Assembly (NCBI GenBank): GCA_016699675.1
Contig: CP064985.1
Span: 4,250,147-4,314,146, forward strand
DNA: 64,000 bases
Direction: 5' to 3'
Source: Austwickia sp.
GTDB lineage: Bacteria; Actinomycetota; Actinomycetes; Actinomycetales; Dermatophilaceae
Made by a program: the position numbers and the translations under genes. Within the stretch, counting starts at the first letter, position 1; every line of letters starts with the position of its first letter. This document shows positions 18,177-27,318 of the stretch, piece after piece. The notes beneath the pieces were generated by a model. The model searched no databases, was not told the origin of the DNA, and saw only the letters and a list, made by a program, of their open reading frames with translations.

Positions 18177-19868
18177 CCTCGATCCACCGATGGCCGGGAT
18201 GGGGTGAGTCATCGTGGTCGTCGTGGGGGCGAGGGTGCTGGGACGCGACGGTCTTCCGGACCTGGGTGTCCGGGGTGTTCCACGGTGGTCTTCGGGTCGC
18301 GCAGCGGTGGCTGCTGGGTGGTCAGGCCGCGAGGGCGGACGGCGGATCGCTGACTCGGTCGAACAGCGTGGTCCAGGCGGCCTCCCAGGGCCAGGACCGG
18401 GGTAGGTGCAGGGTGACGCGTCGGGCTGAGGACGCGATTCGGGCTGGGACGTTGATCAGCTTGCGGCGCAGGGTCTTGGTGGTCGCGCGTGCGAGGTCGG
18501 GTGCTGCAAGGGTGCCGGCGGCGCGGGTGAGGTTGAACGCGATGACCGCGAGCACAAGCCATGCGGCGTTGGCGTTGAAGACCCCGGACGGCAGGTGTGC
18601 CAGCGCTGAGTGCTTCAGGTCGGCGTGGACCTGTTCGATGACCGCGTGATGGCGGTGGGTCTTGTCCGCGGTGACGGTGTCGAGGACAGCAGGGTCGGCG
18701 GTGGTGAAGAACGCGTGGAAGCGCCAGGTGTCGAACAGCGTGTCCTGACCGGCTGCCTTGTTCTTCTCGGCGTTGAAGTCCGGGATCCGGCGCACGATCA
18801 GGCGGCCCGGCACCCGCTCGGCCTTCTTGGCCGAGGTGAACGCGGTGAACGGCACTTCGGCGACCTCTGCCCGAGAGATCCACTTGCCTGTCTCTTCGTC
18901 GAAGATGGCGTCGGTGTACTCAATCGCCGTCCAGGCGTGGTCATCGATGCTGGCTATCGCCTTCTTGACGGTGGGATTCATCCGTACGGTCACCGAAACC
19001 GCGGCGCCGCCGTTGAGGGCGGCGTGGACCGGCCCGCGGCCGTAGAACGCCGAGTCCATCCGCACCAGCACTGGCCGGGCCTTGCCGAGCAGCCGCCGGG
19101 TCGTCCGAACCGCGTCACCGACCAGTCGCTTCGCACCACGAGGTGACCCGGCCGAGCCCTTGCGCAGCCGCTGGGCCACGATCACCGGCGCCGTGGCTGG
19201 CGTCGCGAGCGTGGCGAGCAGTGCGTTGAGCCCGCGGACACCGGAGTAGCCGAACCCGGCGCCCTGCTTGGCGTAGCCGTGGACCTCGATGATCGTGTCG
19301 TCGACATCGAGCAGCGCGTATCCCAACGTGTCGGACTCGACCGTGGTGGCCGCTCCCAGCAGGCCGGTGAGCCCAGCGATCGCGATGAGGAACCGGGAGG
19401 CGACGGCGTCGAGCTGGCGGACGTGGCCGAAGGTGAATGAGCGCAGGAACGAGCCCAGCGTGGAGGGCGCATACGCCTTCGCGAAGAGCCGGCTCATCCC
19501 ACCGTGGCGCAGCAGCGCCATATCGTCGATTGAGTCCGCACCGGCGACCATCCCGGCCACCAGCGAGGCGACCTTCAGGCCGGCGTTCGCGCCCTTGTCG
19601 GTTGGCACCGTGAGGTGTTCATCAGCCAGGTCACGCAGCCCAGCACGATCGGCCAACGCCATGACCGGGACCAGCCCGCCGGCCGACACGAGATTCGGAT
19701 CGTCGAACGCCACCGAGGTTCGACCAACGGTGTGAGAGAGTCGCATCTTGAAGATGCCCTCCTGAGCGGGGTGGTTTGGTTCCGTCGCAAGTCCCAAACT
19801 CCCAGCCCAGAAGGGCTTCTTCGCGTAACGGCACGCTCAACACCTCAAAGTCGATCGGTGGATCGAGG
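18177..19868 (-). mobile_element. IS1380-family insertion sequence, complete
   Basis: A 1692-bp element. The left end CCTCGATCCACCGAT (18177-18191) is repeated inverted at the right end (19854-19868), giving 15-bp perfect terminal repeats. It is flanked by a 5-bp direct duplication TTAAG (18172-18176 and 19869-19873). One transposase gene fills it on the minus strand. It sits between the solute-binding protein gene and the histidine kinase gene and interrupts neither reading frame. Perfect ends, an intact transposase and an intact duplication suggest a fairly recent insertion. Confidence 0.93.
18322..19746 (-). CDS. IS1380-family DDE transposase
   Basis: 474 residues from the ATG at 19746, chosen because AGGAGGG lies 10 bases upstream; the frame itself is open further. 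It begins MRLSHTVGRTSVAFDD, typical of IS1380 members. The acidic triad can be placed at LLDVDDTIIEVHG, VLVRMDSAFYG and AVIEQVHADLKH. The C-terminus ends 145 bases inside the left repeat. The gene appears full-length with no frameshift, so the element may still be mobile. Confidence 0.93.
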   Translation of the reverse strand: MRLSHTVGRTSVAFDDPNLVSAGGLVPVMALADRAGLRDLADEHLTVPTDKGANAGLKVASLVAGMVAGADSIDDMALLRHGGMSRLFAKAYAPSTLGSFLRSFTFGHVRQLDAVASRFLIAIAGLTGLLGAATTVESDTLGYALLDVDDTIIEVHGYAKQGAGFGYSGVRGLNALLATLATPATAPVIVAQRLRKGSAGSPRGAKRLVGDAVRTTRRLLGKARPVLVRMDSAFYGRGPVHAALNGGAAVSVTVRMNPTVKKAIASIDDHAWTAIEYTDAIFDEETGKWISRAEVAEVPFTAFTSAKKAERVPGRLIVRRIPDFNAEKNKAAGQDTLFDTWRFHAFFTTADPAVLDTVTADKTHRHHAVIEQVHADLKHSALAHLPSGVFNANAAWLVLAVIAFNLTRAAGTLAAPDLARATTKTLRRKLINVPARIASSARRVTLHLPRSWPWEAAWTTLFDRVSDPPSALAA

Positions 19869-19957
19869 TTAAGTCGGCTGCGGACAGGCGAAGGGACCGC
19901 TGCGGCCCCGACGATCGACGCTGTCCGCTGGCCACCGCGCGGATTTAGGCTGACCGC

Positions 19958-21165
19958 ATGTCGAGCGCCCCGACCGCCGCACCGTTGCGGTGGTGGTCGC
20001 AGGCGTGGCGGTACGCCGTCGCGGTCGGCATCGCGGTCCTCGGCGTGGGCACCGTCGGCAGCGCGGCGCCGGACTACGCGCGCAACACCCACGGCCTGGT
20101 CGGGTTGGACCTGCTGCTGGGGGTGGCTTCGCTCGTGCTCCTCGGCTGGCGCCGCCGCTGGCCCCTGGCGGTCGCGGCGGCGATCACCGCCGCCGGCGCC
20201 GTGTCCGTTTCCTCGACCGGGCCGTGGACGGTCGCCGTGGCGTCACTGGCCACGCGGCGCCGCTGGTGGGAGATCCTGCCCATCCTGGCCCTGACGATGG
20301 CGGCCCAGTCGACGGTGTCCGCGTTGTATCCCGACCCGGGCACGGATCACGGTCTGACGATGCTGATGACGCTCCTCTCGGCGATCGTCATCATCGCCCT
20401 GGGCGCCTACACCGGCGCGCGCCGGGACCTCGTGACCTCGCTGTGGGAGCGGGCGGAGACGGCCGAGCGGGAGCAGAGCGCCCGAGTCCTGCAGGCACGC
20501 ACGGCCGAGCGGGCGGCGATCGCCCGCGAGATGCACGACGTGCTGGCCCACCGGATCTCCCAGGTCGCCATGCACGCGGGCGCGCTGGCCTATCGGGACG
20601 ACCTGACCCCCGAGCAGACCCGCGACGCCGCCGAGACCATCCAACGCACCGCGCACCAGGCGCTGGTGGAGCTGCGGGGCGTCCTCGGCGTACTGCGCTC
20701 CGGGGCGGTGCTCGACGCAGCCGGCCTGCCGGCTCGCCCCCAGCCGACGCCGGCTGACCTGGATGACCTCGTCGCGGAGCTGCGGAGCGCCGGCAGCACT
20801 GTTCACGTGCAGGACGAGCGCAGCTCGGGGGTGAGCCCACCCCCGCTGGTCGCGCGGCACGGCTACCGGATCCTGCAGGAGGCGTGCACCAATGCTCGCA
20901 AGCACGCCCCGGGGGCGCCGATCTGGATCGGTCTGTCCGGAGCCCCCGGCGGCGACCTCGTCGTCGAGGTGGTCAACCTGACCCGGCGTACGCCGCCGCG
21001 CCCAATCCACCCGCCGTACCCGCCGCCCCCGGCGCCGGGCTGGGCCTCGTCGGCCTCGCCGAGCGCGCCGAACTCGTCGGCGGTCGCCTGACGGCCGGTC
21101 CCACGGGGGGCGGCCGGTTCCGGGTTTGCGCCGAACTACCTTGGCCGACAGAGGAGCAGCGATGA
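19958..21165 (+). pseudogene. Two-component sensor histidine kinase, frameshifted near the ATPase G-box
   Basis: A NarL-type (HisKA_3) sensor kinase. About four membrane helices occupy residues 15-150, then a coiled segment, then the H-box REMHDVLAHRIS with phospho-acceptor His193, then an HATPase domain (RILQEACTNARKHAPG). In the starting frame the protein degenerates after VVNLTRRT into a Pro-rich tail and stops at 21091. The conserved GLGLVGLAERAELVGG box and a proper end reaching 21165 are in another frame. This is explained by loss of one base between about 20990 and 21035, a region with C-runs. The restored stop overlaps the response regulator start (ATGA). It may be a real pseudogene or a sequencing error. 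Confidence 0.85.
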
Positions 21166-21820
21166 CCGATCCCCCCGCTGCCGAGCCCACGATCCGGCTG
21201 CTGCTGGTCGACGACGACGCGCTGGTGCGCGCGGGGCTCCGGCTGATCCTCGGCGGGAGCCCGGACCTGGAGGTCGTCGGCGAGGCCGGGGACGGCGTCG
21301 CCGGGCTGGCCGAGGCCGACCGGCTGCGCCCGGACATTGTCCTGATGGACGTGCGAATGCCCCGCAAGGACGGCCTGACCGCCACCCGCGAGCTGCTCGC
21401 CCGCCCGGGGGCACCCAAGGTGATCGTGCTGACCACGTTCGACGCCGACGAACTCGTGCTCAGGCGCGGGCGGCCGGCGCCTCGGGGTTCCTGCTCAAGG
21501 ACACCCACCCCAGGGACATGATCGCCGCGATCCGGGCGGTACGCCGCGGCGAGCACACCCTCTCCCCCACGGTCATGGCCCAGGTCATCGCCGCGGCCAC
21601 GGCGAGCGCCCAGGACGGTGCCGCCATCGCCACCCTCACCGACCGGGAGCGAGAGGTGGCTTGCGCCGTCGGCCGCGGCCTGGCCAACGCGGAGATCGCC
21701 GAGACGCTGTTCATGAGCGTGGCCACCGTGAAGGGCCACGTGGGGCACCTCTTCGAGAAGCTGGGGGTCGACAACCGGGTCCAGGTCGCGCTGCTCGTGC
21801 ACGACGCCGGGTTGTCCTGA
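21162..21820 (+). pseudogene. NarL/LuxR-type response regulator, frameshifted in the receiver domain
   Basis: The receiver domain starts normally (RLLLVDDDALVRAG, phospho-acceptor Asp63 in IVLMDVRMP, VIVLTTFDADELVL) and then loses the frame near 21460. The expected continuation A-R-A-A-G-A-S-G-F-L-L-K-D and the LuxR-type helix-turn-helix (LTDREREVACAVGRGLANAEI, then SVATVKGHVGHLF) are in a second frame up to 21820. One missing base around the ctcagg at about 21460-21466 restores a full 219-residue regulator. It is the cognate partner of the kinase it overlaps. Both genes carry the same kind of lesion 450 bases apart. Confidence 0.85.
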
Positions 21821-21929
21821 GCGCTGGCTTGAGCGGAAAAAATCGGGTCGGCTCAGCGCGGCGTTGTCGATTCCGGCCTCCCCCGTACGTCGAGAGGCGT
21901 CACCACCGAATCACTCTGGAAGGACGATC

Positions 21930-22292
21930 ATGACCACCTACATGCTCAGCCTGATCGACACCGAGGCCTGGTACGACGCCAACGCCGAGGAGTTCGCGGC
22001 GGAGATGAAGCTGCACGAGGACTTCGCCGCCGCCGTCGCGGCCGCGGGATGCCAGATCACCGGCGGGGCGGTGCTGCAGCCGCAGGCGACGGCGACGACC
22101 GTGCACCGCGGCGACGGCCAGATCAGCATCACCGACGGCCCCTTCATCGAGGCCAAGGAGGTCATCGGCGGCTACTACCTCATCGAGGCCCCGGACCTAG
22201 ACGCCGCCGTCAAGCTCGCGCAGATCTGCCCCTCGGCCCACGTCGAGGTGCGCCCGCTGATGGTGCTCCCGGGCGCCGAGAACCCCTCCTGA
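21930..22292 (+). CDS. DGPF/YCII-family protein
   Basis: 120 residues. The signature DGPFIEAKEVIGGYYLIEAPDLDAA defines the DGPF/YCII-related group; earlier residues form the ferredoxin-like fold. Such proteins are the standard genomic companions of ECF42 sigma factors, and one follows 19 bases downstream here. A GGAAGG lies about 7 bases before the ATG. The biochemical role is unsettled. An oxidoreductase- or stress-related function under control of the sigma factor is the usual inference. Confidence 0.88.
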   Translation: MTTYMLSLIDTEAWYDANAEEFAAEMKLHEDFAAAVAAAGCQITGGAVLQPQATATTVHRGDGQISITDGPFIEAKEVIGGYYLIEAPDLDAAVKLAQICPSAHVEVRPLMVLPGAENPS

Positions 22293-22311
22293 GGCCGACC
22301 CCGGCGCGGAG

Positions 22312-23556
22312 ATGACCACTTCCGACCCGGTCGCCGAGGCGTACCGTCGCTGCCGGCCGCAGGTGCTGGCCGCGACGGTACGCCTCACCCGGGACATCGA
22401 CCTGGCCGAGGACTGCGTCCAGGACGCGATGCTGCGGGCGTTGCAGAGCTGGGACCAGGATCCGCCGCGCAACCCGGCGGCGTGGCTGACGACGACCGCG
22501 CGGCACCTGGCCGTGGACCGGATCCGCCGGGAGGGTCGACTGCGGGCCAAGCTGCCGCTCCTTGTGGTCCCCGAGTCGGGCCCGGATGCTCGCCAGTACC
22601 CCGGCGTCGACCCCGATGATCCGCTGGAGAACCACGACCTGCTCAGCCTCGTCTTCCTGTGCTGCCACCCCGCGCTGGCCTCCTCCGGACAGGTCGCCCT
22701 GACGCTGCGGCTGCTGGGCGGGCTGACGGTGCCCGAGATCGCCGCCGGCCTGCTGCTCAAGGAGGCGACCGTCGCCGCCCGGATCACCCGGGCCAAGCAG
22801 AAGATCGCGGCCGCCGGGATCCCGTTCCGGGTGCCGGCCGCCGCGGACCTGCCCGAGCGCCTCGACGCGGTGCTCGACGTCATCCACCTCATCCACACGG
22901 CGGGGCACACGGCCGCCGAGGGCGCGACCCTGACCCGGCCCGACCTGGCCGGCACCGCCCGCGACCTGGTCGGCATGCTGGCTCGCCTGCTGCCGCGCGA
23001 CAGCGAGGTCCGGGGCCTGCTCGCGCTGTGCCTCCTCGACGACGCGCGTCTGCCGGCCCGGACCGATGGGGCCGGGGCGCTCGCGGTGCTGGCCGAGCAG
23101 GACCGGTCTGGCTGGGACCGCGACCTCCTCGCCGCGGGGTTGGCCGCCGCGACCGCCGCACTGCGAAGCGGCACGGGGCGATACGCCCTGCAGGCCGCCA
23201 TCGCCGGGCTGCACGCCCAGGCGCCGTCCCTGGCCGCCACCGACTGGGCGGCCGTCGTCACCATGTACGACGGCCTCCTCGCGCGGTGGCCGAACCCGGT
23301 CGTCGCGGTGAACCGGCTGGTCGCGGTCAGCATGCTGCCCGGCGCGGACCCGCTCGCGGTGCTCGACGAGCTGGCCACCTTCGCCGACCATCCCGCGCTG
23401 GCGCGCTATCCCTACCTGCCTGCCGTGCGCGCCGAGCTGCTGCGCCGGGCGGGGCGGACGGCGGAGGCCGCGACGGCGTACCGCGCCGCCATCGCCCTGA
23501 ACCGCAACGGCCCCCAGGATGCCTACCTGCGCCGCCGCCTGCGCGAGCTCGGCTGA
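22312..23556 (+). CDS. ECF42-group RNA polymerase sigma factor with C-terminal helical extension
   Basis: 414 residues, twice the length of a plain ECF factor. Region 2 is at about 10-75 (AEDCVQDAMLRALQSW, AWLTTTARHLAVDRIRR), region 4 at about 110-170 (LTVPEIAAGLLLKEATVAARITRAK). A TPR-like extension of about 230 residues follows, with the group's conserved motifs IHTAGHTAAEG and LLALCLLDDARLPAR. ECF42 factors have no anti-sigma factor; the C-terminal domain is needed for activity. It is linked to the DGPF gene just upstream and probably directs its expression. Confidence 0.92.
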   Translation: MTTSDPVAEAYRRCRPQVLAATVRLTRDIDLAEDCVQDAMLRALQSWDQDPPRNPAAWLTTTARHLAVDRIRREGRLRAKLPLLVVPESGPDARQYPGVDPDDPLENHDLLSLVFLCCHPALASSGQVALTLRLLGGLTVPEIAAGLLLKEATVAARITRAKQKIAAAGIPFRVPAAADLPERLDAVLDVIHLIHTAGHTAAEGATLTRPDLAGTARDLVGMLARLLPRDSEVRGLLALCLLDDARLPARTDGAGALAVLAEQDRSGWDRDLLAAGLAAATAALRSGTGRYALQAAIAGLHAQAPSLAATDWAAVVTMYDGLLARWPNPVVAVNRLVAVSMLPGADPLAVLDELATFADHPALARYPYLPAVRAELLRRAGRTAEAATAYRAAIALNRNGPQDAYLRRRLRELG

Positions 23557-23588
23557 GTCCGGGAGCTCGCGCTGGTTCTCCGCGCGTG

Positions 23589-25097
23589 CTAGCTCGGGTT
23601 AGCGGCCGGACAGGCGCGGCGGATGAAGTCGACGATCCCCGCCGACTCCGCTGCCCGGCAGGCCGCGTCGAGGTAGGGCATGTGCCCAGCGTCGAAGTAC
23701 GCGTGCTCCAGCCGGTCCCACGCGGCGTCGTCGAGGCGCAGGTGCGCCAGCGTGTCCTCGGCCGCGTGGTACGGCGTGGCCAGGTCGTACCGCCCGTATT
23801 CGACCCGGACCCGCAGGTGCGGATTGGCGCGCAGCACGCGCTCCAGCCGGTCGGTGACGTCCACGGCCCGGCCGTCGAACTCGGCATACGACCATTCCTC
23901 CCCCGCGGCCGCCGCGTACACGGCGAACGGCAGGTCCAGGTCCGAGCCCAGCTCGGCGCGCAGGTAGTGGTGGATGGCCGCGGCGTACGGTCCTTCGAGC
24001 GCGTCCATCGACGGATCGGCGTCGGGCAGCTCGGCCACCCGGGAGCGAGCGGGTCCCGTGAACCGGCCGTCGATCCGGCCGACCACGAGCCCCCGGTCCC
24101 GCAGCACCTCCGCACAGAACCGCATGTGCTCGATGCGCAGGTCCGCCCGGTCGACGTACCCCTCCGACAGCCCAGTGAGCCGCACGACCTCGGCGACCAC
24201 CGCCGCCCGCCGCGCCGGATCGAGGCGGCGCCCCGCCCGCAGCGCGGCGGCGTACTCGCCGTCCGCGAATGCCTCGGCTTCCGCCAGCACCTCCGGCAGC
24301 GGTCCCGGCGCGCCCACGCCGTGGTAGTGCGCGACCGCGGCGTACGTCGGGAGGAAGTGCACACACGCCTCGTCCCAGCGCGCGGACTCGAAGTCCTGGT
24401 TGGCGTAGCTGAGCACGCTGGACACCAGGACCAGCCCGTTGAGGGCAAGCCGGTGCGCGCTGCTGAGCCGTTCGGCCACCGCGACCGCGCGCAGCGTGCC
24501 GTAGCTCTCGCCGAGCAGGAACTTCGGGGACATCCACCGGTCCTCGCGGGTGCACCACAGCCGGATGAGCTCGGCGATCTGCTCGACGTCCTTGGCGAAG
24601 CCGTGGAACTCCCCCGGCCTGCCGCCCTCCACGGCGCGGGACTGCCCGGTGGACATCGGATCGATGAAGACCAAGTCGGTGGCGTGCAGCAGGGTGTCGG
24701 GGTTGTCGACAAGCGCGTACGGCGGCGGCAGCGTCGCGCCCGGCTCGCCCATCTCGACGCGCCGCGGCCCGGCGAGGCCGAGGTGCAGCCACACCGAGGC
24801 GGAGCCGGGTCCGCCGTTGAAGACGAACGTCAGCGGGCGGGTGGCCGGGTCGGCGTCGTCGAGCGTGTACGCCGTGACCGCGAGCTGCCCGCGCGCCCGC
24901 CAGCCGCGGAAGACGCCGCCGTCGAGGTCTTCCTCGCGCAGCACGATCCGGCCGGTCCGGGCGGTGTAGCGCAGCTCGCCCGCCCCGGTGGCCAGCGTGT
25001 GCCGGGTGGTGATGAGCCGATCGACCGGCTCGGTCAGAGGGGGCGCAGGGGGCGACGAGGACGAGGTGTCGGCGGTCGGGGGGATCGCGGCGGCCAT
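23589..25097 (-). CDS. S10-family serine carboxypeptidase-like peptidase
   Basis: 502 residues with an alpha/beta-hydrolase fold. The oxyanion region is TFVFNGGPGSASVWLHLG near residue 95. The nucleophile Ser is in LLGESYGTLRA near 197. The catalytic Asp is probably in VEYGRYDLATPY and the His in YFDAGHMPYLD near 475. DLVFIDPMSTGQSR is also typical of bacterial S10 proteins. No signal peptide is visible, since the N-terminus is Ser/Pro-rich rather than hydrophobic, so it is likely cytoplasmic. It is convergent with the ECF42 gene and follows the MarR gene by 10 bases on the same strand. Confidence 0.88.
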   Translation of the reverse strand: MAAAIPPTADTSSSSPPAPPLTEPVDRLITTRHTLATGAGELRYTARTGRIVLREEDLDGGVFRGWRARGQLAVTAYTLDDADPATRPLTFVFNGGPGSASVWLHLGLAGPRRVEMGEPGATLPPPYALVDNPDTLLHATDLVFIDPMSTGQSRAVEGGRPGEFHGFAKDVEQIAELIRLWCTREDRWMSPKFLLGESYGTLRAVAVAERLSSAHRLALNGLVLVSSVLSYANQDFESARWDEACVHFLPTYAAVAHYHGVGAPGPLPEVLAEAEAFADGEYAAALRAGRRLDPARRAAVVAEVVRLTGLSEGYVDRADLRIEHMRFCAEVLRDRGLVVGRIDGRFTGPARSRVAELPDADPSMDALEGPYAAAIHHYLRAELGSDLDLPFAVYAAAAGEEWSYAEFDGRAVDVTDRLERVLRANPHLRVRVEYGRYDLATPYHAAEDTLAHLRLDDAAWDRLEHAYFDAGHMPYLDAACRAAESAGIVDFIRRACPAANPS

Positions 25098-25107
25098 ACC
25101 GAGCAGG

Positions 25108-25590
25108 TTAGTTCGGCGCCCCGCCCGCCGATCGCCGGTCCGCGAGGCGGGCGATGATCCCGGCCGTGATCCGGTCGAGGGCGGCCACGTCCGCGGCGTC
25201 CAGGCCGTCGAACAGGTAGCGTCGCACCCCCGCCACGTGGTCGGGGGCCGCCGCTCGCAGCCGGTCCAGGCCCTCCGGGGTCGCCGTCACGAGTTGCCCG
25301 CGCGCGTCGTCCGGGCAACAGGTCCGCCGGACCAGGTCCCGCTTCTCCATCCGGGTCAGGTGGTGGCTGGCGCGGCTGCGCTCCCAGCCCAGCCGCTCCG
25401 CGAGCGCGAGGACGCGCTGGGCGTGGTCGGGCGACTCCGAGAGCGCCACGAGGACGCCGTAGTCCGGCAGCGACAGGCCGTGCGCGGCGAGGTCGGCGCC
25501 GAGCGCGGCGGGCAGGGCGGTGGCGACGTCCAGCCACTGCCGCCAGATCCGTTGTTCGTTGTCGTCCAGCCAGCCGTTCCCCGTGGTCAT
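25108..25590 (-). CDS. MarR-family transcriptional regulator
   Basis: 160 residues with the MarR winged helix: LPDYGVLVALSESPDHAQRV, ALAERLGWERSRASHHLTRME as helix-turn-helix, and RRTCCPDDARGQLVTATPEG as the wing. The ATG at 25590 is preceded by TGGAGG. It is divergent from the yceI gene, with two similar operator-like sequences in between, so it most likely represses yceI and itself. Adjacent cysteines in the wing (TCCPDD) are common in this subgroup and may sense oxidation. Confidence 0.92.
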   Translation of the reverse strand: MTTGNGWLDDNEQRIWRQWLDVATALPAALGADLAAHGLSLPDYGVLVALSESPDHAQRVLALAERLGWERSRASHHLTRMEKRDLVRRTCCPDDARGQLVTATPEGLDRLRAAAPDHVAGVRRYLFDGLDAADVAALDRITAGIIARLADRRSAGGAPN

Positions 25591-25610
25591 GCCTCCAGAA
25601 TAGGCGTTAG

Positions 25611-25653
25611 TTGACACGTCATCACGCCCGGGGTAATGTAGTTGACACATCAA
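25611..25653 (+). promoter_or_regulatory. yceI promoter with two MarR-type operators
   Basis: TTGACA (25611-25616) and TAATGT (25634-25639) with a 17-base spacer make the best promoter in the window. The -35 is part of TTGACACGTCA, and a second copy TTGACACATCAA (25642-25653) lies 31 bases on, three helical turns away and just beyond the -10. Both are inverted repeats of the TTGAC-N2-GTCAA kind. A MarR dimer on each would block the promoter. Confidence 0.75.
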
Positions 25654-25674
25654 CGACCCACGAAGGAGTCCCTC

Positions 25675-26235
25675 ATGAACACTCTCACCCATCTCACGCC
25701 ACTTGCCGAGCTCGCCGGCAGCTACGCCATCGACCCCGCGCACAGCCGCCTCGGCTTCGTCGCGCGGCACGCCATGGTCACCAAGGTGCGCGGCTCCTTC
25801 GACGAGTTCAGCGGGACCGCGAGCACGCAGCCCGGGCTGGCCGACGCCGCCATCGCGGTCACCATTCAGACGGCGAGCGTCGACACCCGCCAGGGCGACC
25901 GCGACGCACACCTGCGCGGCGGCGACTTCTTCGACGTCGAGGCCTACCCGACCATGACCTTCGTCTCCACGGCGGTGACCGCGGTCGACGACGAGGTCCT
26001 GCGCGTCACCGGCGACCTCACGATCAAGGAGCAGACCCGCGCGGTCACCATCGACTTCGCGTACGCCGGCTCGGCCACGGACCCGTTCGGCAACCACCGG
26101 ATCGGCTTCGACGGCTCGACCACCATCAGCCGCAAGGACTTCGGCCTGACCTGGAACGCCGCGCTGGAGACCGGCGGGGTGCTCGTCTCCGACAAGATCA
26201 CGCTGGAGTTCGAGATCTCCGCGATCAAGGCCTGA
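25675..26235 (+). CDS. YceI-family polyisoprenoid-binding-like protein
   Basis: 186 residues of the YceI lipocalin-like barrel: YAIDPAHSRLGFVARHAM, TKVRGSFDEFSG, ASVDTRQGDRDAHLRGGDFFD, and FGLTWNAALETGGVLVSDKI. It binds a long isoprenoid or lipid in characterised members. There is no signal peptide, so this copy is cytoplasmic, the common form in actinobacteria. GAAGGAG lies 6 bases before the ATG. It is divergent from the MarR gene, its likely repressor. Confidence 0.93.
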   Translation: MNTLTHLTPLAELAGSYAIDPAHSRLGFVARHAMVTKVRGSFDEFSGTASTQPGLADAAIAVTIQTASVDTRQGDRDAHLRGGDFFDVEAYPTMTFVSTAVTAVDDEVLRVTGDLTIKEQTRAVTIDFAYAGSATDPFGNHRIGFDGSTTISRKDFGLTWNAALETGGVLVSDKITLEFEISAIKA

Positions 26236-26244
26236 ATCTCAGGC
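26230..26244. terminator. Short hairpin formed by the converging stop codons of yceI and aroB
   Basis: GCCTGA-ATC-TCAGGC. The TGA of yceI and the TCA (TGA on the other strand) of aroB form the two arms. Only 6 bp, so termination strength is uncertain. Confidence 0.35.
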
Positions 26245-27318
26245 GCAGACGGCGTCGTACGCCGCGCGCAGCAGCTCCTCGCTCGGCCCCTCCAGCCGCC
26301 CCGGGTGGCCGATGCCGTCGAGCACGACGAACCGCAGCGTGGCCCCGCGGGTCTTCTTGTCCCGGGTCATCGCGGTCAGGAGCGCGTCCCAGCGACCCGG
26401 TGCGTACGTCGTGGGCAGGCCCAGCGAGCCGATCACGCGCCGGTGCCGCGCCACGTCCACCTCGTCGAGCCGGCCGGCGAGACGGGCCAACTCGGCGGCG
26501 TAGACCATCCCGACCGCCACGGCGTCGCCGTGCCGCCAGGTGTAGCCCTCGACCTGCTCGATGGCATGGCCGAAGGTGTGCCCGTAGTTCAGGATCTCGC
26601 GCAGCGAGGACTCCTTCAGGTCGGCCGTGACGACGTCGGCCTTCACCTGGATCTTCCGGCGGACCAGCTCCGCCAGCACCGGCCCGGCCGGGTCGAGCGC
26701 TGCGGCCGGGTCGGCCTCGACCAGGTCTAGGATGACCGGGTCGGCGATGAAGCCGCCCTTGACAACCTCAGCCATCCCGGCGGCCAGGTCCGCCCGCGGC
26801 AGACTCACCAGGTGGTCCAGGTCCGCCAGCACCCCGGCCGGCGGGTGGAACGAGCCGACCAGGTTCTTGCCCTCTGGCGTGTTGATGCCGGTCTTGCCGC
26901 CCACGGCCGCGTCGACCATGCCGAGCAGGGTCGTCGGGACGTGGACGACCCGCACCCCACGCAGCCACGTCGCCGCGACGAATCCGCCGAGATCGGTGAC
27001 CGAGCCGCCGCCGACCGCGACCACCGCATCGGTGCGCGTGAATGCCGCGCGGCCCAGCACACCCCACAGCTCGGCGGCGACCGCGCTGGTCTTGGCCGCC
27101 TCCGCGTCGGGCAGGTCCTCGACATAGACCTCGTAGCCGGCCTCGGCCAGGGTCATGCGGGCCTCGTCCCCCGGGTGTGTCAGACAGGCGGGGCGCAGCA
27201 CCAGTACCCGGCGTACGGCAGGCCCCAGCAGGGCCGGGAGCGCGCCCATCAGACCCGAGCCGACGAGCACGTCGTACCCGCCCGCGCCGCCCACCCGGAT
27301 CGCGTGCATCGTGGTCAT
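26239..27318 (-). CDS. aroB: 3-dehydroquinate synthase
   Basis: Second step of the shikimate pathway: cyclises DAHP to 3-dehydroquinate using NAD and a divalent metal. 359 residues, the usual length. Visible are the NAD site VVAVGGGSVTDLGGFVAATW, VPTTLLGMVDAAVGGKTGIN, the metal/phosphate residues in GMAEVVKGG, and EILNYGHTFGHAIEQ with two metal-binding histidines. The ATG overlaps the aroK stop (ATGA), so it is the last gene of aroE-aroC-aroK-aroB. It converges on yceI with only 3 bases between the stops. In relatives efp follows here; the accessory island begins instead. Confidence 0.96.
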   Translation of the reverse strand: MTTMHAIRVGGAGGYDVLVGSGLMGALPALLGPAVRRVLVLRPACLTHPGDEARMTLAEAGYEVYVEDLPDAEAAKTSAVAAELWGVLGRAAFTRTDAVVAVGGGSVTDLGGFVAATWLRGVRVVHVPTTLLGMVDAAVGGKTGINTPEGKNLVGSFHPPAGVLADLDHLVSLPRADLAAGMAEVVKGGFIADPVILDLVEADPAAALDPAGPVLAELVRRKIQVKADVVTADLKESSLREILNYGHTFGHAIEQVEGYTWRHGDAVAVGMVYAAELARLAGRLDEVDVARHRRVIGSLGLPTTYAPGRWDALLTAMTRDKKTRGATLRFVVLDGIGHPGRLEGPSEELLRAAYDAVCA

